DNA from: Variovorax sp. YR752
Lineage (GTDB): Bacteria > Pseudomonadota > Gammaproteobacteria > Burkholderiales > Burkholderiaceae_C
DNA: 32,645 nucleotides
NCBI GenBank assembly: GCA_945860785.1
Contig: CAMATD010000033.1
Location: forward strand, 1 to 32,645
Direction of reading: 5' to 3'
Shown piece after piece: positions 7,888 through 18,329 of this stretch. The notes under the pieces were generated by a model. That model had not been told where the DNA came from, ran no database searches, and worked only from the letters and a program-made list of their open reading frames with translations. How positions within the stretch are numbered: position 1 is the stretch's first letter; the number at the start of each line of letters is the position of its first letter. Made by a program: the position numbers and the translations under genes.

Positions 7888-8784
7888 TCAGTCCTTCGCG
7901 GGCAGGAAGCGCAGCAGCGCCGACGCGACAGCCTCGGGCGCTTCGCGCTGCGGAAAGTGTCCCACGCCGTCGAGCAACTCGCGGCGATAGGCGCCGCTGA
8001 AGAATCGCTCCTTGCCGGCCGAAGTGTCAGGGTGGTTGCAGCTGTCCGCCGCGCCGTGCAGCACGATCGTGGGCACCGACAGCACGGGCGCCGGGCTGAG
8101 CGCGGCGTCGTCGGCCGCGTAGCGCGGATCGCCCGGCGCATAGCCCCAGCGGTGGCGATAGGAATGCAGCACCACCTGCGCCCAGTCATCGCCGTCGAAG
8201 GCGGTGGCAGTGGCTTCGAACTCGGCGCTGTCGTACCAGTCGGCCAGCGCCCAGGTGTCCCACATCATCCGCGTGAAGGCGATGCGGTCGTCGTGCACCG
8301 TGCGCTCGCCGCGCGGCGTGGCCATGTACCAGTGGTACCAGTAGTTGCGCGCCTGTTCGAGCGGCATCGGCTGGTCGGGTGCGTTGGTGCCGTAGCCCAC
8401 CGACATCAGCACCAGCGTGCTCGCGACGCCCGGCCGCAAGCCGCAGGCGTTGGCCACGGCGCGCGCGCCCCAGTCGTGGCCGACCAGCGCGGGCCGCTGC
8501 AGGCCGAGCGCATCGATGAAGTCGAGCAGGTCGCGCCCGAGCGCCGAGAGTTGCCCGCTGCGCGGCGTCTCGGCATGCAGGAAGCGCGTGGGCGCGAAGC
8601 CGCGTAACGCGGGCACCAGCACGCGCCAGCCGGCATCGGCCAGCCGCGGCACCACGCCATGCCAGCTGCGCGGGCTGTCGGGCCAGCCGTGCATCAGCAC
8701 CACGGTGCGCGCGCCGCTGGGGTTCCATTCCTCGTAGCCGATGCGCAGCAGCGGCGTGTCGACGGTCTTGAGGGTGTCGCTCAT
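7888..8784 (-). CDS. Alpha/beta hydrolase with Asp nucleophile (epoxide hydrolase/dehalogenase-like)
   Basis: A 298-residue alpha/beta-fold hydrolase. The oxyanion motif HGWP is at residues 32-35. The nucleophile elbow reads GHDWG (102-106), so the nucleophile is Asp104, as in epoxide hydrolases and haloacetate or haloalkane dehalogenases rather than Ser esterases. The cap domain contains YWYHWY, with tyrosines of the sort that polarise an epoxide. The acid is probably the Asp of HGAADS, and the catalytic His lies in GVGHFPQ near the C-terminus. Its ATG overlaps the ltnD stop (ATGA) and its stop is 3 bases before otnK. Known threonate clusters do not normally need such an enzyme, so it may generate a hydroxy-acid precursor. 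Substrate unknown. Confidence 0.88.
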   Translation of the reverse strand: MSDTLKTVDTPLLRIGYEEWNPSGARTVVLMHGWPDSPRSWHGVVPRLADAGWRVLVPALRGFAPTRFLHAETPRSGQLSALGRDLLDFIDALGLQRPALVGHDWGARAVANACGLRPGVASTLVLMSVGYGTNAPDQPMPLEQARNYWYHWYMATPRGERTVHDDRIAFTRMMWDTWALADWYDSAEFEATATAFDGDDWAQVVLHSYRHRWGYAPGDPRYAADDAALSPAPVLSVPTIVLHGAADSCNHPDTSAGKERFFSGAYRRELLDGVGHFPQREAPEAVASALLRFLPAKD

Positions 8785-9703
8785 GGCGCTTTTTTTCCTT
8801 TGACGGCCGGCAGCTCGATGCCGGGGAAGATCTTGATGACCGCGCTGTCGTCCTCGCGCGCGAAACCGGCGGTGGAGGCCTGCATGAACATCTGGTGCGC
8901 GGTGGACGACAGCGGCAGCGGAAACTTGCTGGCGCGCGCCACGTCGAGCACCAGCCCCAGGTCCTTCACGAAGATGTCGACGGCGGAGAGCGGCGTGTAG
9001 TCGCCCGCGAGCACGTGGGCCATGCGGTTCTCGAACATCCAGCTGTTGCCCGCGCTGTGCGTGATGACCTCGTAGAGCGCGGCCGGGTCCACGCCTTCGC
9101 GCAGGCCCAGCGCCATGGCCTCGGCCGCCGCGGCAATGTGCACGCCGGCCAGCAACTGGTTGATGACCTTGACCTTGCTGCCCGCGCCCGCGCGGTCGCC
9201 GAGGCGGTAGACCTTGGCGGCCATCGCGTCGAGCACCGCGCCAGCCTTCTCGTAGGCGGCGGGGGTGCCGGCGGTCATCATCGTCATCTGGCCGCTCGCG
9301 GCCTTGGCGGCGCCGCCGGAGATGGGCGCGTCGAGGTACAGGATGCCCTGTACGGCAAGGCGCGCTTCGAGCGCGACCGACCAGTTCGGGTCGACAGTGG
9401 AGCACATCACGAAGAGGCTGCCGGGCTTCATTGATGCGGCGCAGCCGGGCGTGGTGCCGTCGCCGAACAGCACCGACTCGGTCTGCTGTGCGTTGACGAC
9501 CACGGAGACCACGATGTCGCACTGCGCGCCCAGCGCCGCCAGCGTTTCGCAGACTGCGCCGCCATCGCGGGCGAAGGCCTCGGCCGCCTCGCGGCGCACG
9601 TCGAAGACGCGCGGAACATGGCCCCGCGCCGCAGCGATTGCGCCATGCCGGCGCCCATGGCGCCGAGGCCCACGAGGCCGACGACGGGAGTTGTGGTGGT
9701 CAT
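8781..9703 (-). pseudogene. ltnD: L-threonate dehydrogenase LtnD-like (3-hydroxyisobutyrate dehydrogenase family), frameshifted
   Basis: First gene of the acid-sugar operon. The start ATG (9701-9703) opens with the dinucleotide fold GLVGLGAMGAGMA. The rest of the protein, including DAPISGGAAKAASGQMTMM, the catalytic-Lys segment GAGSKVKVINQLLAG and LSAVDIFVKDLGLV, is in another frame. The break is at about 9621-9630, where the coding strand reads CGGCGCGGGGCCAT; one more base restores LRR(A/G)GHVPRVFDVRREA. The restored length of about 307 residues matches LtnD. The family oxidises beta-hydroxy acids with NAD(P); with OtnK/OtnC/OtnI beside it, L-threonate or a similar C4 acid is the likely substrate. 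Homopolymer error or real lesion cannot be separated from sequence alone. Confidence 0.85.
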
Positions 9704-9756
9704 GAGGGGGCTTTCACGAGGATGAGGAGAGACTCGGCGCTGCTGCGCATTGCCTT

Positions 9757-9781
9757 GATTTGTCAGGTCATCATCCAAATC
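9757..9781 (-). promoter_or_regulatory. Possible operator and promoter of the acid-sugar operon
   Basis: GATTTG (9757-9762) and CAAATC (9776-9781) form an inverted repeat with a 13-base spacer, 54 bases upstream of the ltnD start. On the minus strand a weak sigma-70-like pair, TTGATC and GATGAT with 16 bases between, overlaps it, so a regulator bound here would cover the -10 region. The regulator could be the RutR-like protein or one outside the window. The match is weak and rests only on symmetry and position. Confidence 0.3.
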
Positions 9782-9868
9782 GGACCGAACAGATCAACCC
9801 CTCGAAGGGTATTCCCCCGCCTTCAGCCCCCGACCGGCCAGCCCTCGAACAGCGGCCGCGCAAGGCGA

Positions 9869-9891
9869 GCACCGAGCCTCAGGCCCGGTGC
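9869..9891 (-). terminator. Strong GC hairpin downstream of the E1 gene
   Basis: On the minus strand GCACCGGGCC and GGCTCGGTGC form a 10-pair stem with one G-U wobble and a 3-base loop, starting 20 bases past the E1 stop. No U-run follows, so it is either a mRNA-stabilising hairpin or an atypical terminator separating the E1 gene from the acid-sugar operon. The rest of the 207-base gap (9704-9910) shows only the putative ltnD promoter. Confidence 0.45.
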
Positions 9892-9910
9892 ACCCGCATC
9901 GAAACCGGGA

Positions 9911-12506
<2,596 letters not shown>

Positions 12507-12530
12507 ACCGGCACTTTAAGCCGCCAAGCG

Positions 12531-12601
12531 GAAAATTAGCTACTGGCGCTGGCAAGCCCATTCGGGCGTCGCAGCATAAAATTCCGCAACCTCTTAAATT
12601 T
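12531..12601. promoter_or_regulatory. AT-rich divergent promoter region between E1 and the Lrp regulator
   Basis: The 105-base divergent gap (12507-12611) has three AT-rich patches in GC-rich surroundings: GAAAATTA at 12531-12538, TAAAATT at 12577-12583 and TAAATTT at 12595-12601. TAAAAT at 12577-12582 could be a -10 box for the plus-strand Lrp gene. Lrp/AsnC proteins bind loosely conserved AT-rich sites near their own gene, so this is where autoregulation would be expected. I cannot define exact boxes. Confidence 0.35.
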
Positions 12602-12611
12602 GCAGCATTTC

Positions 12612-13086
12612 ATGCAACTCGATGCCATCGACCTGCGCATTCTCGACGAGCTGCAGCGCGACGGCCGCGCTGTCGAACGTGGAACTGGCGCGCCGCGTGC
12701 ACCTCTCGCCCTCGCCCTGCTTGGCCCGGGTGAAGATGCTCGAAGCGAATGGCGTGATCGACCGCTATGTGGCGCTCGCGAGTGCGAAGGCGCTGGGCCT
12801 GGGGCTCAACGTGTTCATCTCGATCAGCCTCACGACGCAGAGCAAGCAGTCGCTCGCCGACTTCGAGCAGCGCATTGCCGAGCACGACGAAGTGATGGAG
12901 TGCTACTTGATGACGGGCGACAGCGACTACCTGATCCGCATCGCGGTGGCCGACATGGCGGCGCTGGAGAAATTCATCCTGGAGCAGCTCACGCCGATTC
13001 CGGGGATCGAGAAGATCCGCTCGAGCTTTGCGCTCAAGCAGGTCAGATACAAAACGGCGCTGCCGTTGCCAGCAGCGCCGTCCTGA
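12612..13086 (+). pseudogene. Lrp/AsnC-family regulator (MdeR-like), frameshifted
   Basis: ATG at 12612 opens [19 protein letters not shown], the usual Lrp N-terminus. After residue 19 the frame must shift: the sequence reads GGCCGCGCTGTCG at about 12663-12675, and dropping one base gives the expected [25 protein letters not shown] helix-turn-helix. The C-terminal RAM ligand domain follows complete ([46 protein letters not shown]). The restored length is about 157 residues. It is divergent from the MdeB-like E1, the arrangement of mdeR and mdeB in the methionine-catabolic mde locus of Pseudomonas putida, but no methionine gamma-lyase gene (mdeA) is beside it. A 2-oxoacid or amino acid effector is likely. 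Confidence 0.87.
13051..13081 (-). terminator. Rho-independent terminator of the PhoX-like gene, inside the lrp 3' end
   Basis: Read on the minus strand, ACGGCGCTGC and GCAGCGCCGT form a perfect 10-pair stem with an 8-base loop, followed by TTT. It begins 30 bases past the stop of the PhoX-like gene. The same bases encode the final residues of the convergent Lrp regulator, which explains its LPLPAAPS tail. Confidence 0.75.
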
Positions 13087-13110
13087 ATCAACCGACTGTT
13101 GGTCCGCAGC

Positions 13111-15340
13111 TTACAGGCCGATCAGACCGCCGTCGTTCTTCGTGATGACCACGGTGGCCGAGCGCGGCCGCGCTGTGCCGCCCTGCGGCCAGTGGCTGCC
13201 GAACAGGGTCGGGTCGGAGATGTTCGCGGCCGGCGTGGTTTCACCCGGGTGCTGAATGTTGACGAACAGCGCACGGCCGTCGCCCGATTCGGCAATGCCG
13301 GTGATTTCGCAGTCCTTCGGGCCGACGAGGAAGCGGCGCAGGCCATCGGTGCCGGGCGCCTTGCCGACGAAGGTCGCCTGCGTCGCGCTGGTGCCACCGT
13401 CCACGTTGGTGATGGTCTTCGCCGCACCGTCGCCGACCGTGCCCGGCAGTGCGCCGAGCAGCATGCAGTTGGTCACGTCAGTGTACTTGCTGTCGTCGGT
13501 CTCGAGCCACAGCAGGCCGGGGGCGGCGTGGCTGAACCACATGCCGTCGGGGCTGGAGAAGTCGTTGTCGGCGCCGAGGCTCGACAGGTTCACGTCAGCC
13601 GCGGCGGTGGAACGCGCGCCGAAGAGGTAGACATCCCACTTGAAGGTCACGGCAGCCGGGTCACCGCCGGTGTCGGCAAAGCGAACAATGTGGCCGTTCG
13701 GGTTGCCCTTCTGTGCGGTCTGGGCCACGCCCTTCGGGTCGTTGTACGAACGCGGGTTGGCCGCATCGGTGCCGCCGACCGGGCGTGCCGTGTTGTTGGT
13801 GAGGGTGAGGTACACCTCGCCGTTCTTCGGATTGACGGCCGTCCATTCCGGGCGGTCCATCTTCGTGGCGCCGGCCGCATCGGCTGCATGGCGCGCGTTG
13901 ATCACGACGTCGGCCGCGTCGGCGAACGCGTAGGCGGCGTAGCTCGCAGTGATGTTGTTGACGCCGAGCTTGAGCTCGAGCCAGTCGCCGGTGCCGTCGG
14001 CCTTGAACTTGGCGACGTAGAGCTTGCCGTCGTCCATGTACTTGTCGCCGGCTGCGATGCCGCCGCCGATGTCGGCCGCGTCCCAGGCCTTGGTGGAGAC
14101 AAACTTGTAGAGGTACTCGTTCTGCGAGTCGTCACCCATATACCAGACAAGTGGCTTGCCGACGACGACGGGGCCGAGGCAGGCGCCTTCATGGCCAAAG
14201 TGGCCCAGTGCGGTGCGCTTCTTCGGCGTGCTGGTGGGGGTGAACGGGTCGATCTCGACCACCCAGCCGTAGGTGTTGGAGCCGTTGCGATAGTCGTCGG
14301 TGGCGGTTGCGCCGATGACTTCGGTGTTCCAGCGGGCATGGATGTCGTCGCCCCCCCGCGACGGTGGCCCAGAGTTCGCGGCCATTGCTGGCGACGCCGT
14401 AGCGGGTGAAGCTCGCGATTTCCTTCGCGGTGCGATTGGCGTTGTCGGTCGCGGCAATGCGGCGGAAGTAACCGGCCCAGTTCTCTTCGCAGGTCAGGTA
14501 CGTGCCCCAGGGCGTGGTGCCGTTGGCGCAGTTGTTGAGCGTGCCGCGGGTCTTGCTGCCGTCGGTCGAGTACTTGGTCTTCAGGTAGTCGGTCTTGGCG
14601 GCTGGGCCCGAGAAGTTCATCTCGGTCAGCGTGTGCACGCGGCGGTTGAGGCTCGAGTCCTGCTTGTAGCTCCAGGCGCTGCCGTTCTTGTTGACCTCGA
14701 TCACGCTCACGCCATGTAGGTAGAACTCGCGCAGCACTTCATCGGCGACGGTGCGGACTGCCGCAGTGCCGCTGCCGGTAATGGTCTGGCCGGTGGGGTG
14801 CAGGAACAGCGGCGTGATGGCTTCGTGGTTCATCACGAGCAGGCCGCGCGACGCATTGACCGGGTCCCACTTGTTCGACGCATTGATACCGAAGAAGGTC
14901 ATACCGGCGCGGCGGTCGTACGTGGCCGGTGCGTCGGTGCCGTCGTTGGCGTAGGCAGGCACGCCAGCGGCGATCGGGTCGCCCAGGCGGTAGAGCACGC
15001 TGGCGGTGTAGCCAACAGGCACGCTCACCACGTCGTCGAGGCTCTTTGCAACGGCATTGAAGCCGAGCTTGAGCGGTGCCGGCGGAGCGGGTGCCGGCGG
15101 CGGTGCGGGAGGCGCGGGAGCCGGTGCCGGCGGCAGGATGGGGAAGTTGACACCACCATCGCTGCCACCGCCGCACGCTTGCAGCAGCGCGGCACTGGCG
15201 GTACCGACACCCAGGCCAAACAGATGGCGGCGGCTCAGGCGCGAAGCAATCAGGTCGGTGAAAGACGGGTTCGAGGTGGGATTGGTGCCGATGTCGTCGA
15301 GATCGATCCCGGAATCGTCGGTACGGTTGTTTGCGGTCAT
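13111..15340 (-). pseudogene. PhoX-family (DUF839) exported lipoprotein, frameshifted in a G7 run
   Basis: A 742-residue protein once one base is removed. The N-terminus has a twin-arginine motif SRRHLFG (residues 36-42) and a lipobox LLQAC with Cys56, so it should be exported folded by Tat and lipidated. A Gly- then Pro/Ala-rich linker (57-90) leads to the PhoX/DUF839 beta-propeller: LLVMNHEAITP, TYLTCEENWAGYF, GHFGHEGACLGPVVVGKPLVWYMGDD, FSSPDGMWF and LFVNIQHPGE. The family includes calcium-dependent alkaline phosphatases, but many members are uncharacterised. The frameshift is at 14351-14357, a run of seven C (G on the coding strand) where six restore ATVAGGDDIHARW. A GAAAG ribosome site precedes the ATG. 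Slipped-strand switching or sequencing error could explain the run. Confidence 0.87.
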
Positions 15341-15453
15341 GCGCAATTTCTTTCGTGGGTTGAAAAGGAAATCAACCCGCGAAGTTAGGCACTTCGCATG
15401 ACACCCGCGTGAAACGATCAGCTGCTGGTCAGGTAGATTTGCTTGCCTCAGGC

Positions 15454-16602
15454 TTAAGGTGCCGGAAGTTGCCTTGGCCAGAGCGCCCACAGGCGCAGCG
15501 GCTGGTTCATGCTCGCCGCCAGCCGGCCCGCATCGGAGCCGGTGCCTGCGAAATAGTCGGCGCGCACCGCGCCGAGGATGGCGCTGCCCGTGTCCTGCGC
15601 CACCACCAGTTTCTGCAGCTGCGCCGCCGGCCCGCTCGATGCGAGCCAGACCGGCGTGCCGTAGGGAATGCTCTCGCGGTCGACCGCGATCGAGCGCCCC
15701 GCCGTCAGCGGCACGCCCTGCGCGCCGCGCGGACCGAAGGCGGCGTCGACCTCGCTCATGACCTCCTCGCGGAAGAACACGTAGCGCGGGTTGCTCCACA
15801 GCAGTTGCGACACGCGCTGCGGGTTCTGCACGGCCCAGGCCTTGGTGTCGTCGGGCCACTTGCCGACCTTGGTCACGCCCTGGCTCATCAGCCATTGCTG
15901 CACGCTGCGGTAGGGCTGCTCGTTGGTGGCCGAGAAGGCCACGCGCACGGTGTGCTGAAAACCGTTGGCCTCGGTGATGCGCAGGCGCCCGGAGCCCTGG
16001 ATGTGCAGCATCAGTGCGTCGATCGGGTCGGCCATCCACGCGATCTCGCGGCCGCGCAGGGCGGCCTGGGCTTCGGGCAGGGTTTCGATTTCCTGCCGCG
16101 TGTACCAGGGGCGCTTCGGCACCAGTCCGTCCGGGGCCTGGTAGAGCGGCACGCTGAAGGCGGCGGTGGGCACGCGCGAGGCCTCGTACACCGGCTCGTA
16201 GTAGCTCGTGAGCTTGCCTTCGCTCTGGCCGGCCAGCGACTCGACGCGGTAGGGCTGGAGCCGGTCGGTCATCCACTGGCGCTGCTCTTCGGGGGTGGCA
16301 ATGGCCAGCTGGCGCACGTCGCGGCACAGCGGCGCGAAGGCGGCATTGGGGCGCACGCAGTTGGCCAGCAGCGCGATCCAGGCTTCGTGCAGCGGGTCTT
16401 CGCCGAAGCCCGGCAGCTCGGACCAGCCGACCGGCACCCAGCGGCTCTTGGGATGCGCCAGCGAACCGGTCAGCGGTCCGAGGTCGCGCGGCGGGGTGAC
16501 GGAAGGGCGGGTGGGCGCGTCAGGCGCGCGCGGGCCGACGGAACAGGCGGCGAGCGTTGCTACGATCGCAAGCCCGACCAGCCACTGGAGTCCATTTCTC
16601 AT
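15454..16602 (-). CDS. mltA: Membrane-bound lytic murein transglycosylase A
   Basis: A 382-residue lipoprotein with signal peptide and lipobox LAAC (Cys20). The MltA beta-barrel domain follows (GKLTSYYEPVYEASR, LMLHIQGSGRLRI near residues 185-200) and then the 3D domain with its conserved acids (VAQDTGSAI, RADYFAGTG), where the catalytic Asp lies. It cleaves peptidoglycan to 1,6-anhydro-muramyl products at the outer membrane. It ends in TAA; the 113-base gap to the PhoX-like gene shows no clear terminator. The start codon is embedded in CATG shared with the divergent small gene, so its ribosome site lies in the coding DNA of that gene. Confidence 0.95.
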   Translation of the reverse strand: MRNGLQWLVGLAIVATLAACSVGPRAPDAPTRPSVTPPRDLGPLTGSLAHPKSRWVPVGWSELPGFGEDPLHEAWIALLANCVRPNAAFAPLCRDVRQLAIATPEEQRQWMTDRLQPYRVESLAGQSEGKLTSYYEPVYEASRVPTAAFSVPLYQAPDGLVPKRPWYTRQEIETLPEAQAALRGREIAWMADPIDALMLHIQGSGRLRITEANGFQHTVRVAFSATNEQPYRSVQQWLMSQGVTKVGKWPDDTKAWAVQNPQRVSQLLWSNPRYVFFREEVMSEVDAAFGPRGAQGVPLTAGRSIAVDRESIPYGTPVWLASSGPAAQLQKLVVAQDTGSAILGAVRADYFAGTGSDAGRLAASMNQPLRLWALWPRQLPAP

Positions 16603-16762
16603 GGGTTTGATTCTGCTTGAAGCCCTCGCCGCAGGACTCGTGTTCATTTTGATGATCTGGTGGACCATGTTTTCCGGCCGCGAAAAGGGCGAGTTGCACG
16701 ACGAAGCTGAATCCGAGGCCGACCGCAAACCCGAAGATCGAGACCCGCCGCCGAAAGCGTGA
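16601..16762 (+). CDS. Small single-pass membrane protein (53 aa)
   Basis: A 53-residue protein: one hydrophobic helix at about residues 2-24 (LILLEALAAGLVFILMIWW) and a highly charged tail (REKGELHDEAESEADRKPEDRD). A GGAG ribosome site sits 10 bases before the ATG. Codon use has the G/C third-position bias of its neighbours. I recall similar unnamed proteins next to mltA in Comamonadaceae, which supports it being real, but the function is unknown. It might anchor or regulate the cell-wall enzyme encoded divergently; that is inference from position only. Confidence 0.7.
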   Translation: MGLILLEALAAGLVFILMIWWTMFSGREKGELHDEAESEADRKPEDRDPPPKA

Positions 16763-16813
16763 ATTGCTTGTGTAGCCCCACGCCGCGCGCCCGTGTCGGA
16801 GAAGTACCTACTC

Positions 16814-16830
16814 GCTATTACTTTAGTAGC
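16814..16830. other. Small AT-rich hairpin upstream of the OmpA-family genes
   Basis: GCTATTA and TAGTAGC flank CTT and can form a 7-pair stem (one G-T pair), an AT-rich spot in GC-rich DNA. It lies in the 196-base gap 16763-16958, about 130 bases before the first OmpA-family gene. It may be a weak terminator for the small gene upstream or a protein site. Beyond this and the AAAGGGA ribosome site the gap shows no firm promoter. Confidence 0.3.
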
Positions 16831-16958
16831 AATCATCGCAGCATTCACGCGGAACGGCGAAGGTTTTCTTATTTTCCGCAGGGCCTTGAGCCCGTACCAT
16901 CGCGTACCTCCGAGAGCTAAGCTGTGACCCGCTTGAATCAACCTAGAAAGGGATCGCC

Positions 16959-17618
16959 ATGAAAAAGTTCGTACTCGCCACCGTTGCCACCGCCATCGTC
17001 CTGTCCGGCTGCGCCGGCGGAATGACCGACACCCAGCGCAACACCGGCATCGGTGCCGGCATCGGCGCACTGGGCGGGGCCGTCATCGGCTCGGCCACCG
17101 GCGGCAATCGCGGTGCCATCGGCACGGGTGCAGTGGGCGGCGCGGCAGCCGGCGCGCTCGGCGGCTACCTGTGGTCGCAGCGCATGGAAAACCAGAAGCG
17201 CCAGATGGAAGCCGCCACCCAGGGCACCGGCGTGGCCGTCACGCAGACGGCGAACAACGAACTCAAGCTCGCGATCCCGAGCGACGTGTCCTTCGACGTG
17301 GGCCGCGCCAACATCAAGTCGAATTTCGCACCGGTGCTCGACCAGTTCGCGAGCGGCCTGCGCAACAACCCGAATGCCGAGGTCCGCATCATCGGCCACA
17401 CCGACAGCACCGGCTCCGACGCCATCAACAACCCGCTGTCGGTCGAGCGCGCCACCAGCACGCGCGACTACCTCGTGGCACGCGGCGTGAATGCCGGCGC
17501 CTTCCGCATCGAAGGCCGGGGTTCGCACGAGCCGGTCGCCGACAACAACAGCGACGCAGGCCGGGCACAGAACCGCCGCGTCGAGATCTACGTGGGTGAG
17601 CGCGGCCCGCAGGGCTGA
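16959..17618 (+). CDS. OmpA-family lipoprotein with glycine zipper
   Basis: A 219-residue lipoprotein: signal peptide with lipobox LSGC (Cys18), a glycine-zipper region at about residues 30-68 made of Gly-x-x-x-Gly repeats, and a C-terminal OmpA-like peptidoglycan-binding domain. In the latter, VSFDVGRANIKSNF, IIGHTDSTGSDAINNPLSVERA and EGRGSHEPVADN...RAQNRRVEIYV carry the Asp and Arg that hold diaminopimelate. It probably links the outer membrane to the cell wall. A strong AAAGGGA ribosome site precedes the ATG. It is followed by a second, shorter relative, so a tandem duplication is likely. Confidence 0.93.
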   Translation: MKKFVLATVATAIVLSGCAGGMTDTQRNTGIGAGIGALGGAVIGSATGGNRGAIGTGAVGGAAAGALGGYLWSQRMENQKRQMEAATQGTGVAVTQTANNELKLAIPSDVSFDVGRANIKSNFAPVLDQFASGLRNNPNAEVRIIGHTDSTGSDAINNPLSVERATSTRDYLVARGVNAGAFRIEGRGSHEPVADNNSDAGRAQNRRVEIYVGERGPQG

Positions 17619-17632
17619 TCAGGCACATCCAC

Positions 17633-17668
17633 CGGAGACCCAAGGCCGCGTCGGACGGCCGGTCTCCG
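17633..17668 (+). terminator. Two-tier hairpin between the OmpA-family genes
   Basis: CGGAGACC (17633-17640) pairs with GGTCTCCG (17661-17668), and inside it GGCCG (17644-17648) pairs with CGGCC (17656-17660), with a 3-base bulge. Only weak T-content follows. It may partly terminate or stabilise the upstream message and so set the ratio of the two lipoproteins. Confidence 0.5.
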
Positions 17669-17703
17669 TCGTCATTTCAATGGTCCATATAGAGGGAAAA
17701 CTC

Positions 17704-18267
17704 ATGAGGAAGCTTCTTGTTTCGGGTGCAGCCGCAGCTGCGCTGATGTTCATTGCGGGCTGCGCTTCGCAGTCGACGCCGCCGGCACAGCCCGCGGCGT
17801 CCGCCCAGCCGGCCGCGCCAGCCAACAGCTGGACAGCGCGCCTGGCCGCACTGAAGACCGACCTGGAAGCCTCCACCAAGGGCACGGGCGTGGTGATCGA
17901 GCAGACCGCCGACAACCAGCTGCACCTGGTCATTCCCAATGAGCTGTCCTTCGATACGGGCCGCGCCAACGTCAAGCGCAACCTCGCGCAGGTGCTCGAC
18001 AAGGTCGCCGACGGCCTGAAGAGCGCCACCGCCGCCAGCGTGCGCGTGGTCGGCCACACCGACAACACGGGCAGCGAAGAAGGCAACGAGCGCCTCTCGG
18101 TGAGCCGCGCCGACAGCGTGCGCAACCACCTGGTGGGCCGCGGCGTGTCCACTACCGCGATCACGACCGACGGCCGTGGTTCGCGCGAACCGCTGGTTGA
18201 CAACGGTACGCTGGCCGGCCGTGCGCAAAATCGCCGCGTCGAAATCTTCGGCGCGGAGAAAGCCTGA
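17704..18267 (+). CDS. OmpA-family lipoprotein, second copy without zipper
   Basis: A 187-residue lipoprotein with lipobox IAGC (Cys20), an Ala/Pro linker (about 25-40) and the OmpA C-terminal domain (LSFDTGRANVKRN, VVGHTDNTGSEEGNERLSVSRA, DGRGSREPLVDN...RAQNRRVEIF). It is clearly paralogous to the preceding gene: the TKGTGVVIEQTADNQLHL segment matches TQGTGVAVTQTANNELKL there. The glycine zipper is absent, so it may lack that membrane-associated segment. A GAGGGAAAA ribosome site precedes the ATG at 17704. Role: outer-membrane to peptidoglycan tether. Confidence 0.92.
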   Translation: MRKLLVSGAAAAALMFIAGCASQSTPPAQPAASAQPAAPANSWTARLAALKTDLEASTKGTGVVIEQTADNQLHLVIPNELSFDTGRANVKRNLAQVLDKVADGLKSATAASVRVVGHTDNTGSEEGNERLSVSRADSVRNHLVGRGVSTTAITTDGRGSREPLVDNGTLAGRAQNRRVEIFGAEKA

Positions 18268-18292
18268 CCCCAGGCCGCGCGCACTTCGTGTC

Positions 18293-18319
18293 GCTACGCC
18301 GCGCCCTTGCGGCTGTAGC
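18293..18319. terminator. Hairpin between convergent OmpA-family and amidase genes
   Basis: GCTACGCCGC (18293-18302) pairs with GCGGCTGTAGC (18309-18319) with one bulged T and a 6-base loop. It sits in the 62-base convergent gap, so it can serve both genes. T-runs are weak on both sides (CTTTGCC to the right). Confidence 0.6.
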
Positions 18320-18329
18320 CTTTGCCTGC

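Noticed and set aside
12574..12603. Palindromic Lrp operator from the two AT patches before lrp
   Set aside because: The arms match poorly when aligned base by base; only AT-richness remains.
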